Below, in pieces: positions 1 to 6,146 of a DNA stretch of 6,419 nucleotides. Position 1 is the first letter of the stretch. Every line of letters begins with the position of its first letter. Under the pieces are notes generated by a model, which ran no database searches, was not told the origin of the DNA, and saw only the letters and a list, made by a program, of their open reading frames with translations. A program made the translations under genes and the position numbers. The stretch spans positions 1-6,419 of the forward strand of contig JAQCAN010000151.1 in NCBI GenBank assembly GCA_027621335.1, in the 5' to 3' direction. Source of the DNA: Bacteroidota bacterium (GTDB lineage: Bacteria > Bacteroidota > Bacteroidia > Flavobacteriales_D > JABDKJ01).

Positions 1-2141
1 GCCCTTCAAGCGGCATATACCGCAGTATGGATGCAGGTGAATCATGGGAACTCATCACAGGTCCTGAATCCGGATTTCCTCAGGGTGAGGGTGTAGGTCG
101 CATCGGACTGGACATCAGCGCGGAAGGAGGCAAGAGCTTCCTCTATGCCCTTCACGACAATCAAGGCAGACGTCCCAAAGAAAAAGAGGAAGAGAAAAAG
201 GGTCTTCAGCGTAAGGACTTCGAGACCATGAGCAGAGCAGACTTCCTCGCTTTGGATCAAGAGAAAGTGAAAACCTTCCTGAAAGAGAATGACTTCCCTG
301 AGAAATACAGCTACGACTTTGTAAAGAAGGCCATTGATAAGAATGAGATCATTCCCTCTGCCCTTTCCGACTATCTGGCCGATGCGAACTCCGACCTCTT
401 CGACACGCCCGTCATTGGAGCGGAGGTCTACCTCCTGGACCATGAAAGTGGTCAATGGAAGAAGACCCACGAAGGCTATCTGGATGATGTGGTCTACAGC
501 TATGGCTACTATTTCGGGCTGATCCGTGTCCATCCCCGTGACCCTGAGCAGATCTATATCGCAGGTGTGCCGCTCATCTATTCCAATGATTCAGGAGCAA
601 CATGGACATCCATCAATCCTGAGAATGTCCATGCCGACCATCATGCGCTGTGGATCGATCCTGAACGCAGTGGTCACCTCATCAATGGCAATGACGGAGG
701 CATCAATATCAGCTATGACAATGGCGCTCATTTCGTGAATTGCAACAGCCCGGCTGTCGGGCAGTTCTATACGGTCCAAGTGGACAATGCCAAGCCTTAC
801 AACATCTATGGAGGATTGCAGGACAATGGCGTATGGAAAGGCCCGAGCACCTATGAAGCGTCCTCAAATTGGCTTCAGAATGGAGACTATCCCTACAAGA
901 TGATCATGGGTGGTGATGGCATGCAGGTGGAGGTGGACCCAAGGGATAATGAGACCGTCTACACCGGCTATCAGTTCGGGCATTACTACCGCCTCAAAGA
1001 AGGAGAAGAGTCCCTTTACATCCATCCGATGCACGAGCTAGGTGAAAAATCCTTACGCTGGAACTGGCAGACCCCTATCCACTTGAGCACCCATAACTCG
1101 GACATCCTATATATGGGCTCCAACAAACTCCATCGCTCCATGGACAAAGGCGCCACCTGGGAAGCCATCAGTGGGGATCTCACGGGCGGAGGCATTGAAG
1201 GCAATGTGCCCTTCGGGACCTTGACCAGCATCGATGAATCGCCTCTGAAATTCGGGAAGCTCTTCACCGGAAGTGATGACGGAAAGGTCTATGTGAGCTT
1301 GGATGCGGGGCATGACTGGACCGACATCAGCGCAGGACTTCCTGCCGCGCTCTGGGTGAGCCGCGTGGAAGCCTCTCAGCATGCGGAGAACCGCGTCTAT
1401 ATCAGCCTGAACGGCTACCGCAATGACCACATGGATGCCTATGTGTATCGCTCCGATGATGAAGGTCAGAATTGGAAACGCATTGGCACCGACCTGCCTA
1501 AGGAGCCCGTGAATGTCATCCTTGAAGACGATTCCAACGAGAATATCCTCTACGTGGGCACCGACCATGGGCTTTACGTGAGTGTGGACAGAGGCAGGTC
1601 CTTCACTGCCCTGATGACTGGCCTACCGCATAGCCCTGTGCATGATCTGGTCATACAGAAACGCGAGGAAGATCTCGTGGTAGGCACTCACGGTCGCAGC
1701 ATCTATGTGGCCGATATCTCCACTCTTAGGAAATTGGCTGATGCAGGTCCTGAGATGCAAGTCTTCATCCCAGATAGCTTGACAGGTTCCAAGCGCTGGG
1801 GAGCCTCCAGCTGGAGTGTATGGATGGGGGCCAATGAGCCGAAGATGGACATCGCATTCTACGAGATGGAAACCAGTGCATGTCATGTGGACATCCTCAG
1901 TGGGAAAGGCACCTTGCTCACGATGCTGAACGCGGAGCCATTGAACGGATTGCAAAGCCTCAGCTATGACCTGACCTTGGATGAGGCTGCATTGACGCGT
2001 CTGAAGGCTGAGCGCAAGCGCAGCAAGACCGATATGCCCAAGGAGGCCACCAATGGCAAGACCTATCTGGACAAAGGCGATTACACCCTTCAATTGGTCT
2101 GCGGAACGAAGAGCATCAAAAAACCTTTGCTCATCCGATAG
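1..2141 (+). CDS. BNR-repeat / sortilin (VPS10)-like beta-propeller protein, 5' end outside window
   Basis: The reading frame is open to the left edge (first full codon at 3) and reads GIYRSMDAGESW before the first in-window ATG at 27, so that ATG is internal and the real start lies upstream. Counting from it, Asp-box repeats (S-x-D-x-G-x-x-W/F) are seen at about residues 1-7, 186-193, 229-236, 371-378, 424-431, 476-483 and 519-526, the hallmark of BNR/sortilin-type propellers often labelled glycosyl hydrolase. A highly charged, probably helical insert (about 46-125) interrupts the propeller. The motif GTHGRSIYV (about 553-561) closes the last blade. The final 100 residues (GLQSLSYDL...GDYTLQL) resemble a FlgD-type Ig-like domain. 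There is no obvious type IX secretion sorting tag at the C-terminus (ends KKPLLIR). Proteins of this type are usually exported; the signal peptide would be outside the window. Substrate is unknown, and hydrolase activity is not shown by the sequence. Confidence 0.9.
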   Translation, partial: PSSGIYRSMDAGESWELITGPESGFPQGEGVGRIGLDISAEGGKSFLYALHDNQGRRPKEKEEEKKGLQRKDFETMSRADFLALDQEKVKTFLKENDFPEKYSYDFVKKAIDKNEIIPSALSDYLADANSDLFDTPVIGAEVYLLDHESGQWKKTHEGYLDDVVYSYGYYFGLIRVHPRDPEQIYIAGVPLIYSNDSGATWTSINPENVHADHHALWIDPERSGHLINGNDGGINISYDNGAHFVNCNSPAVGQFYTVQVDNAKPYNIYGGLQDNGVWKGPSTYEASSNWLQNGDYPYKMIMGGDGMQVEVDPRDNETVYTGYQFGHYYRLKEGEESLYIHPMHELGEKSLRWNWQTPIHLSTHNSDILYMGSNKLHRSMDKGATWEAISGDLTGGGIEGNVPFGTLTSIDESPLKFGKLFTGSDDGKVYVSLDAGHDWTDISAGLPAALWVSRVEASQHAENRVYISLNGYRNDHMDAYVYRSDDEGQNWKRIGTDLPKEPVNVILEDDSNENILYVGTDHGLYVSVDRGRSFTALMTGLPHSPVHDLVIQKREEDLVVGTHGRSIYVADISTLRKLADAGPEMQVFIPDSLTGSKRWGASSWSVWMGANEPKMDIAFYEMETSACHVDILSGKGTLLTMLNAEPLNGLQSLSYDLTLDEAALTRLKAERKRSKTDMPKEATNGKTYLDKGDYTLQLVCGTKSIKKPLLIR

Positions 2142-2196
2142 GCTATTCACCTTCTCATCGTTGTAAGAACTGCAGGACCCACGTCTGAACCACTCA

Positions 2197-2213
2197 TTCA
2201 GGCCTGAACTTTG
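2197..2213 (+). promoter_or_regulatory. Possible -7 box overlapped by a 12-bp palindrome, upstream of the NlpC/P60 gene
   Basis: GAACTTTG (2206-2213) matches the Bacteroidota -7 consensus TAnnTTTG at all but one fixed position and sits 15 nt before the ATG at 2229, the short-leader spacing also seen at 4231. A perfect palindrome, TTCAGGCCTGAA (2197-2208), overlaps its upstream end and could be an operator or simply a small hairpin. No convincing -33 TTG at 17-23 nt was found. The 87 bp between the two genes hold nothing else recognisable. Confidence 0.3.
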
Positions 2214-2228
2214 CTTGTCACCGACACC

Positions 2229-2969
2229 ATGAAGGCATTGACCCATAGAATCCGATTGTCCTCGAAGCTGCTCCAAGCGACTCTGCTCGTCATGAGCTTA
2301 ACACTGATGAGCTTCAGTGCGGAAGCGCATTCCCTTGAGGCCGGGGGAAAGAAGACCAAGGCCGAAAAGAAGGAGGCCAAACTCGCCAAGAAGACCGCAC
2401 GTGATGAAGCCAGGCGATTGAAGGAGATGGCCATGCTGGACGATGTGGATTATATGGACGAGTCCACGGGGCCAAGAACCCGTACTGAGCGACCTACAAG
2501 GCGCCCAGATGAACCTCGCACTGAGATCCACAAGACGGAGAATCATGACCCCGAGACCAGAGCACGATCGACCACCTCAGGCCCCTCCATTGGTAGCATG
2601 GAGGACTATGCCTTGAGCTTACAGGGTATCCCCTACCGCTATGGCGGAACGGACACGAAAGGTTTTGATTGCTCAGGTTATGTGCAGCACGTCTTCGACA
2701 AGGAAGGGGTCTTTGTCCCAAGGACGGCCCAAGCCCAGTTCGAGACCTGTGACCTCATCTCGGACAGGCAAGCGGACAAAGGTGACCTCGTCTTCTTTGG
2801 CAAGAGTAAAAAGCACATCGACCATGTGGGAATACTTATCTCTCCACAAGATGAAACGAAGCGCATGATCCATTCCTCCTCCAGCCAAGGCATCGTCATC
2901 ACCAACATCGAAGAGTCAGCGTATTGGAAGCCGAGATTGGTCGGATACGGAAAAGTAAGACGGGATTAA
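2229..2969 (+). CDS. Secreted NlpC/P60 family cell-wall peptidase
   Basis: This 246-residue protein probably cleaves peptide bonds in peptidoglycan stem peptides (gamma-D-Glu to diamino acid is the usual family specificity) in the periplasm. Residues 1-33 form a signal peptide: basic start, hydrophobic core LLQATLLVMSLTLMSFS, and an AEA cleavage site, with no lipobox cysteine. Residues 34-120 are a charged linker, Lys/Glu/Ala-rich and then Arg/Pro/Thr-rich, probably disordered and possibly wall-binding. Residues 121-246 are the NlpC/P60 domain, with the catalytic Cys148 in DCSGY, His199 in DHVGI, and His215 in MIHSSS as the likely third polar residue; YRYGGTDTKGFDCSG is typical. The ATG at 2229 is preferred over the in-frame TTG at 2211 because it gives a clean signal peptide and lies just after a possible promoter box. 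The stop overlaps the stop of the convergent gene. Confidence 0.92.
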   Translation: MKALTHRIRLSSKLLQATLLVMSLTLMSFSAEAHSLEAGGKKTKAEKKEAKLAKKTARDEARRLKEMAMLDDVDYMDESTGPRTRTERPTRRPDEPRTEIHKTENHDPETRARSTTSGPSIGSMEDYALSLQGIPYRYGGTDTKGFDCSGYVQHVFDKEGVFVPRTAQAQFETCDLISDRQADKGDLVFFGKSKKHIDHVGILISPQDETKRMIHSSSSQGIVITNIEESAYWKPRLVGYGKVRRD

Positions 2970-4183
2970 GTCGCGGTCAATTCCTCCGTCTTGATGACGG
3001 AAGAAGCCTCCAAGGTCTTATGCACCGGGCATTTGTCCGCAATCTGAAGGATGCGTTTCCGCTGCGCCTCATCCACCTCTCCGATGATCTCGATCTTCCT
3101 GAAGAAGGTATCGAGCATGGCCCCTGCCTCCCCAGTATGTTCAGAGTCCACGCCATGGGAATGCTTTCCATAACTCACGTGGACATTGACCTCATCGATA
3201 GGCCATTGCTTGCGATCGGTGTACATACGGATGGTCATGGCCGTGCAGGCTGCAAGCCCAATAGAAAGGAAATCATAGGGCGAAGGCCCCAAGTCCAATC
3301 CTCCAACAGATGCAGGTTCATCGGCTAGGAGGCGATGGTCTCCTGCTAGGACCTTGGCCGTGAAACCAGGTTCAGTGAGGCTCACGACCACCTGCTCATC
3401 GGTGCGCAATTCCACTTCTTTCCGTTCCACATAACGGTCCACCCAGGCCGCGATCATGCGTCCAACATAGAGGGAATCCCTAGCCTCCGTCAAGAGATGA
3501 TCCGCCCCATCCAAGGAGAGGAAGCTCTTAGGATGATGGGCCGCCATATAGATCTGTGCCGCATTATTGATGCCCACGATGGTATCCTGCGGAGAATGGC
3601 AGATGAGAATGGGCTTGCGCAGGGCCTTGAGCACGCCATCCATGTCCCGGTCCTGAAGGTGCTTCACGAAGTCCTTCCGCACTTTGAAGGTGCGTCCCAC
3701 CAGCTTCAACTCCGCCTCGCCATCCTTCTCCAAGCTCTCTAAAGCGCTGCCGAAAAGGTGGGTCACGTGCTCGGGGTCGGCCGGTGCACCGATGGTCGCC
3801 ACCGCTTTGACCGTGTCCAAAAGGGAAGCGGCAAAGACCACTGCAGCCCCTCCCAATGAATGACCGATGAGCACCGAAGGCGCCTTATATTCTTGAGCTA
3901 GGAACTCTGAGGCATCTACTAGATCCTCGACATTGGCCGAGAAATGGGAATCCGCGAATTCCCCTTCACTGGAACCGAGTCCTGTGAAATCGAAACGCAG
4001 GACCCCGAATCCTTCACTTGCCAGGGCCCGACTGATGTTACGAATGGCCGCAATGTCCTTTCCACAGGTGAAACAATGGGCGAAGAGGACGAATTCAGAG
4101 GCTCTGCCCTCGGCTGGGAGTTCCAGTTTGGCGGAAAGTTCCAGCCCTTTGCGATTGGTGAAGGTCAAGTTGCGTATTCTCAT
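2966..4183 (-). CDS. Bifunctional alpha/beta hydrolase - OsmC family fusion protein
   Basis: This 405-residue protein joins two folds. Residues 1-252 form an alpha/beta hydrolase: the nucleophile elbow GHSLGG gives Ser109, Asp200 lies in HSPQDTIV and His229 in GADHLL, completing a plausible triad; FAHCFTCGKD (34-43) fits the oxyanion-hole strand. Residues 253-405 form an OsmC/Ohr-like domain with the paired redox cysteines Cys313 (GLAACTAMT) and Cys385 (DKCPVHKTLE). OsmC-type proteins reduce organic or inorganic hydroperoxides through this thiol pair, so a stress role in the cytoplasm is likely; no signal peptide is visible. The hydrolase substrate is unknown. The ATG at 4181-4183 starts directly at a typical N-terminus (MRIRNLTFTNRKG). 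The gene is divergent from the isomerase gene and convergent with the peptidase gene. Fused proteins of this architecture are annotated in other bacteria, so it is not a new fusion. Confidence 0.93.
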   Translation of the reverse strand: MRIRNLTFTNRKGLELSAKLELPAEGRASEFVLFAHCFTCGKDIAAIRNISRALASEGFGVLRFDFTGLGSSEGEFADSHFSANVEDLVDASEFLAQEYKAPSVLIGHSLGGAAVVFAASLLDTVKAVATIGAPADPEHVTHLFGSALESLEKDGEAELKLVGRTFKVRKDFVKHLQDRDMDGVLKALRKPILICHSPQDTIVGINNAAQIYMAAHHPKSFLSLDGADHLLTEARDSLYVGRMIAAWVDRYVERKEVELRTDEQVVVSLTEPGFTAKVLAGDHRLLADEPASVGGLDLGPSPYDFLSIGLAACTAMTIRMYTDRKQWPIDEVNVHVSYGKHSHGVDSEHTGEAGAMLDTFFRKIEIIGEVDEAQRKRILQIADKCPVHKTLEASSVIKTEELTAT

Positions 4184-4204
4184 AGGGCTAAGTTAAGTCT
4201 TGTC

Positions 4205-4212
4205 CAAAGTCA
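4205..4212 (-). promoter_or_regulatory. Weak candidate -7 box for the hydrolase-OsmC gene
   Basis: Read on the minus strand this is TGACTTTG, one mismatch from TAnnTTTG, 21 nt before the ATG at 4183. No clear -33 element was seen. It lies in the same 73-bp divergent spacer as the better box at 4231, so the two transcripts would start about 40 nt apart and could share regulation. Confidence 0.25.
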
Positions 4213-4230
4213 GCCTTAGCACATTCCATT

Positions 4231-4238
4231 TAACTTTG
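4231..4238 (+). promoter_or_regulatory. Bacteroidota-type -7 promoter box for the isomerase gene
   Basis: TAACTTTG matches TAnnTTTG exactly and is followed by CA, as is common for this promoter class. It ends 18 nt before the ATG at 4257, implying a very short leader. The only upstream TTG (4200-4202) is 28 nt away, longer than the usual 17-23 nt, so the -33 element is weak or missing. The box supports choosing the ATG at 4257 over the in-frame TTG at 4200, because a start at 4200 would lie upstream of transcription. Confidence 0.5.
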
Positions 4239-4256
4239 CAGGCCTATCGCAAGCCC

Positions 4257-4853
4257 ATGACTGAAGCAGAGATACAAGCCCTCATCGAGAAAGAGATCCA
4301 AGCCCTGAGGGACATCCCCATGGACGGAAGCCTGCAAGAGGCCGTAGCCCTCATCCATCGCTCGGTGCATGAAGGCGATGGCACCGTCATCGTTTCAGGC
4401 GTTGGAAAAGCAGGTGAGGTGGGCACCAAGATCGCCAACACCCTCTGCTCAACTGGGACCCCTTCTTACTTCCTGAAGCCCTTGGAAGCCCAGCATGGAG
4501 ACCTTGGACTGGTGAGGAAACAAGACATCCTTCTGCTCCTCTCCAACTCAGGGTACACCCGCGAGATCATAGAACTCGTGGATCAGGTGAAGAACCTCCA
4601 TGGCGACATGAGAATCATCACCATCACCCGCAATCCTGACTCTGCCCTTGCGAAGGTGGGCGATGTGAACCTCTTCACTGGTCAGACGGAGGAAATCTGT
4701 CCACTGGGACTTACCCCTACTACGTCTACCACCGTGATGACCGTCATCGGAGATCTACTGGTGGTCGCCCTTATGAAGCGCATCGGCTTCACCAAAGAAC
4801 AATACGGCCTTCGCCACCACAGTGGCTACCTGGGTCAAAAAGCGAGGGGGTGA
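4257..4853 (+). CDS. kdsD: Arabinose-5-phosphate isomerase, SIS domain only (KpsF/GutQ/KdsD family)
   Basis: The enzyme interconverts ribulose 5-phosphate and arabinose 5-phosphate, the first committed step to Kdo, in the cytoplasm. The 198-residue protein is a single SIS domain: SGVGKAGEVGTKIA (47-60), STGTPSYFLKPLEAQHGDLG (65-84), LSNSGYTREI (95-104) and EEICPLGLTPTTSTT (145-159). By alignment from memory to E. coli KdsD, the active-site residues are all kept: Lys51 (Lys59), His80 (His88), Glu103 (Glu111) and His187 (His193). The usual HPGGALGRKL segment is HHSGYLGQK here, and the protein stops immediately after it, exactly where the two CBS domains of the roughly 320-residue enzymes would begin. 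Single-domain isomerases of this kind are known in Bacteroides, so this is a natural short form and not a truncation. kdsA lies downstream, separated by an apparent insertion. The symbol is by function; kpsF or gutQ are alternatives. Confidence 0.88.
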   Translation: MTEAEIQALIEKEIQALRDIPMDGSLQEAVALIHRSVHEGDGTVIVSGVGKAGEVGTKIANTLCSTGTPSYFLKPLEAQHGDLGLVRKQDILLLLSNSGYTREIIELVDQVKNLHGDMRIITITRNPDSALAKVGDVNLFTGQTEEICPLGLTPTTSTTVMTVIGDLLVVALMKRIGFTKEQYGLRHHSGYLGQKARG

Positions 4854-4856
4854 GTT

Positions 4857-4912
4857 GTTGATGGTTGTTGGTTGATGGGTGTTGGGTGTTGGTTGATAGT
4901 TGATGGGTGTTC
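4857..4912 (+). repeat. Degenerate heptamer tandem array (8 units of GTTGATG / GGTGTTG)
   Basis: Beginning 4 nt after the isomerase stop, the sequence divides into eight contiguous 7-mers: GTTGATG, GTTGTTG, GTTGATG, GGTGTTG, GGTGTTG, GTTGATA, GTTGATG, GGTGTTC. A 14-nt higher period is also visible, with GTTGATGGGTGTT occurring exactly at 4871-4883 and 4899-4911. There is almost no C on this strand. No open frame or terminator was recognised in it. It directly adjoins the dispersed repeat at 4914, and both may belong to one repeat-rich insertion. Confidence 0.85.
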
Positions 4913-4913
4913 A

Positions 4914-4930
4914 CTTCGACAGGCTCAGTG
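4914..4930 (-). repeat. Dispersed REP-like repeat, copy 1 (core CTGAGC..TCGAAG)
   Basis: CTTCGACAGGCTCAGTG reads on the minus strand as CACTGAGCCTGTCGAAG. The CTGAGC-CTG-TCGAAG core is a form of a short repeat that I recall as scattered in very large numbers through Bacteroidota intergenic regions. A second copy lies at 6147-6170 in the opposite orientation. The function is unknown. Confidence 0.65.
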
Positions 4931-4970
4931 CAAGGGTTGATTGGTGGAATGAAAAAATAGATTGTGGAGT

Positions 4971-5300
4971 ATGACGATTACATCATTTGAGGATCTTAAA
5001 GCCTGGCAGTCTTGTCGAGATTTACGGATATGGACAAAAGACATCGTCAGAACTTGGCCACGAGAAGAGAAGTTCAACCTTACTGGCCAGGTGATTCGAT
5101 CTGTGCGCTCCGCTTGCGCGAATCTGGCAGAAGGCTATGGAAGGAACAATTCAAAAGATAATGGTCGATTCTGTAAAATGGCTATAAAACTTACGAGAGG
5201 CTACCTGAGGTATCTTTCTTCTGATAGCACTCTATGGGAACCAATTGCACACTACGGGAATGACCCTGACAACGTGTATCGAACAACTGACAACACATGA
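4971..5300 (+). CDS. Four-helix-bundle protein (23S rRNA intervening-sequence family), atypical C-terminus, possibly frameshifted
   Basis: The 109-residue product matches the S23/four-helix-bundle family over its first 70 residues: FEDLKAWQ (6-13), WPREEKFNLTGQVIRSVRSA (29-48) and NLAEGYGRNN (51-60), followed by RFCKMA (66-71). Family members first became known from insertions in 23S rRNA genes; many, like this one, lie elsewhere and have no established function. From about residue 72 the usual third and fourth helices are not recognisable. The +1 frame over the same stretch reads NLREAT, a stop at 5206, then GIFLLIA, which faintly recalls the missing helix and suggests a frameshift or decay near 5184-5210. 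The stop overlaps the kdsA start as ATGA. The ATG at 4971 is preferred over the TTG at 4962. The segment looks richer in A/T than its neighbours and sits beside repeats, which fits acquisition by insertion. Confidence 0.6.
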   Translation: MTITSFEDLKAWQSCRDLRIWTKDIVRTWPREEKFNLTGQVIRSVRSACANLAEGYGRNNSKDNGRFCKMAIKLTRGYLRYLSSDSTLWEPIAHYGNDPDNVYRTTDNT

Positions 5301-6088
5301 AAAAATTCATCCTTATCGCTGGTCCATGTCTTATTGAAGATGAAGAGACCGCCTTGGCCATCGGAACCCATGTGAAGGGTATCTGTGAACGTCTGAACAT
5401 CCACTATGTCTTCAAAGGCAGTTTCAAGAAAGCGAACCGCACCAGCTTGGATAGCAAGATGGGCATCGGTGACATTGAAGCCTTGGAGATCTTGAAGCGC
5501 GTTGGCGAGAAGCTGGGCGTGGAGACCATCACGGACATCCATGAGAGCACCGATGCCACATTGGCCGCTGGCTATGTGGACCACCTTCAGATCCCTGCCT
5601 TCCTCTGCCGACAGACCGAACTGCTCCTGGCCGCTGGCGAGACTGGCAAAGGCATCAACATCAAGAAAGGGCAATTCCTTTCGCCTGAGGCCATGAAATT
5701 CCCACTGGAGAAGGTGCAGAGCACGGGCAATAAAAACGTTTGGCTCACCGAGCGTGGCGTGACCTTCGGCTATAGCGAACTCATCGTGGATGCCACAGCC
5801 ATCGCCCGACTGAAAGAACATGGGGTGCCTGTCATCATGGATTGCACGCATGCCACCCAGAAACCGAACCGCACCGTGGGGACCACGGGGGGTGACCCGG
5901 CCATGATCGAGACCTTGGCCCTCGCAGCTGCTGCCACCGGAGTGGATGGCCTCTTCATAGAGACCCACCCAGACCCTAAGTCGGCAGGAAGCGATAGCGC
6001 CACCATGCTGCAGATGGACAAGCTGGAAAAGGTCTTGGAACGCGTCATGATAATGCACGAAGCCCATAAGCTGGCTTACGGGCTTTAA
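5297..6088 (+). CDS. kdsA: 3-deoxy-8-phosphooctulonate synthase (Kdo 8-phosphate synthase), metal-dependent class
   Basis: This cytoplasmic enzyme condenses phosphoenolpyruvate with arabinose 5-phosphate to form Kdo 8-phosphate for lipopolysaccharide. The 263-residue length is usual. Motifs of the TIM-barrel family are clear: LIAGPC (6-11), FKGSFKKANRTS (39-50), TDIHES (79-84), IPAFLCRQT (99-107), NIKKGQFLSP (121-130), LTERGVTFGY (150-159), MDCTHATQKPN (181-191) and FIETHPDP (220-227). Cys11, His185, Glu222 and Asp233 match the metal ligands of the Aquifex aeolicus enzyme even in numbering; the E. coli-type metal-free enzyme has Asn in place of this Cys. The start is fixed by the conserved N-terminus MKKFILIAGPC, and its ATG overlaps the stop of the preceding small gene by 4 nt. 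It was probably once transcribed directly with the isomerase gene upstream, whose product supplies its substrate. A strong hairpin covers its last codons. Confidence 0.96.
   Translation: MKKFILIAGPCLIEDEETALAIGTHVKGICERLNIHYVFKGSFKKANRTSLDSKMGIGDIEALEILKRVGEKLGVETITDIHESTDATLAAGYVDHLQIPAFLCRQTELLLAAGETGKGINIKKGQFLSPEAMKFPLEKVQSTGNKNVWLTERGVTFGYSELIVDATAIARLKEHGVPVIMDCTHATQKPNRTVGTTGGDPAMIETLALAAAATGVDGLFIETHPDPKSAGSDSATMLQMDKLEKVLERVMIMHEAHKLAYGL
6060..6085 (+). terminator. Hairpin over the 3' end of kdsA
   Basis: AAGCCCATAAGC (6060-6071) and GCTTACGGGCTT (6074-6085) are inverted repeats with one A-C mismatch; the RNA would form a stem of about 11 pairs, opening at the top into a 4-nt loop. 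It ends just before the TAA stop and is followed by only a short T run (CTTTAAGG). It may act as a weak terminator or protect the 3' end, but lies inside coding sequence, so it could be incidental. Confidence 0.3.
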
Positions 6089-6129
6089 GGAGCGTCCAAA
6101 CTGAACTCCATATTTTATTTGCCTGTCAG

Positions 6130-6144
6130 TTCTGCGAAGCAGAA
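6130..6144. repeat. Perfect 6-bp inverted repeat, 3-nt loop
   Basis: TTCTGC and GCAGAA flank GAA. It lies 41 nt after the kdsA stop and directly abuts the second dispersed-repeat copy, so it may be part of the same composite repeat. There is no T tract after it, which argues against an intrinsic terminator. Confidence 0.5.
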
Positions 6145-6146
6145 GC

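Noticed and set aside
1..26. A gene start at the ATG at 27
   Set aside because: The frame is open upstream and encodes GIYRS, the normal lead-in to an Asp box, so the ATG is an internal methionine.
1623..2276. A 217-codon minus-strand open frame over the end of the propeller gene
   Set aside because: It is antisense to conserved propeller sequence and crosses the intergenic gap and the next gene's signal peptide. It shows no domain and no promoter.
2924..3328. A 134-codon plus-strand open frame running from the peptidase end into the OsmC region
   Set aside because: It is the antisense shadow of the OsmC domain, whose redox cysteines are conserved on the minus strand.
4857..4912. CRISPR array
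   Set aside because: The units are 7 nt, contiguous and degenerate, with no spacers and no cas genes.
4966..4969. GGAG as a Shine-Dalgarno site for the small gene
   Set aside because: It lies 1 nt before the ATG, too close to pair usefully, and the other genes here show no such sites.
4962..5300. Diversity-generating retroelement accessory protein (Avd), a related four-helix bundle
   Set aside because: There is no reverse transcriptase, template repeat or variable repeat in the window, and the N-terminal motifs fit the 23S intervening-sequence family better.
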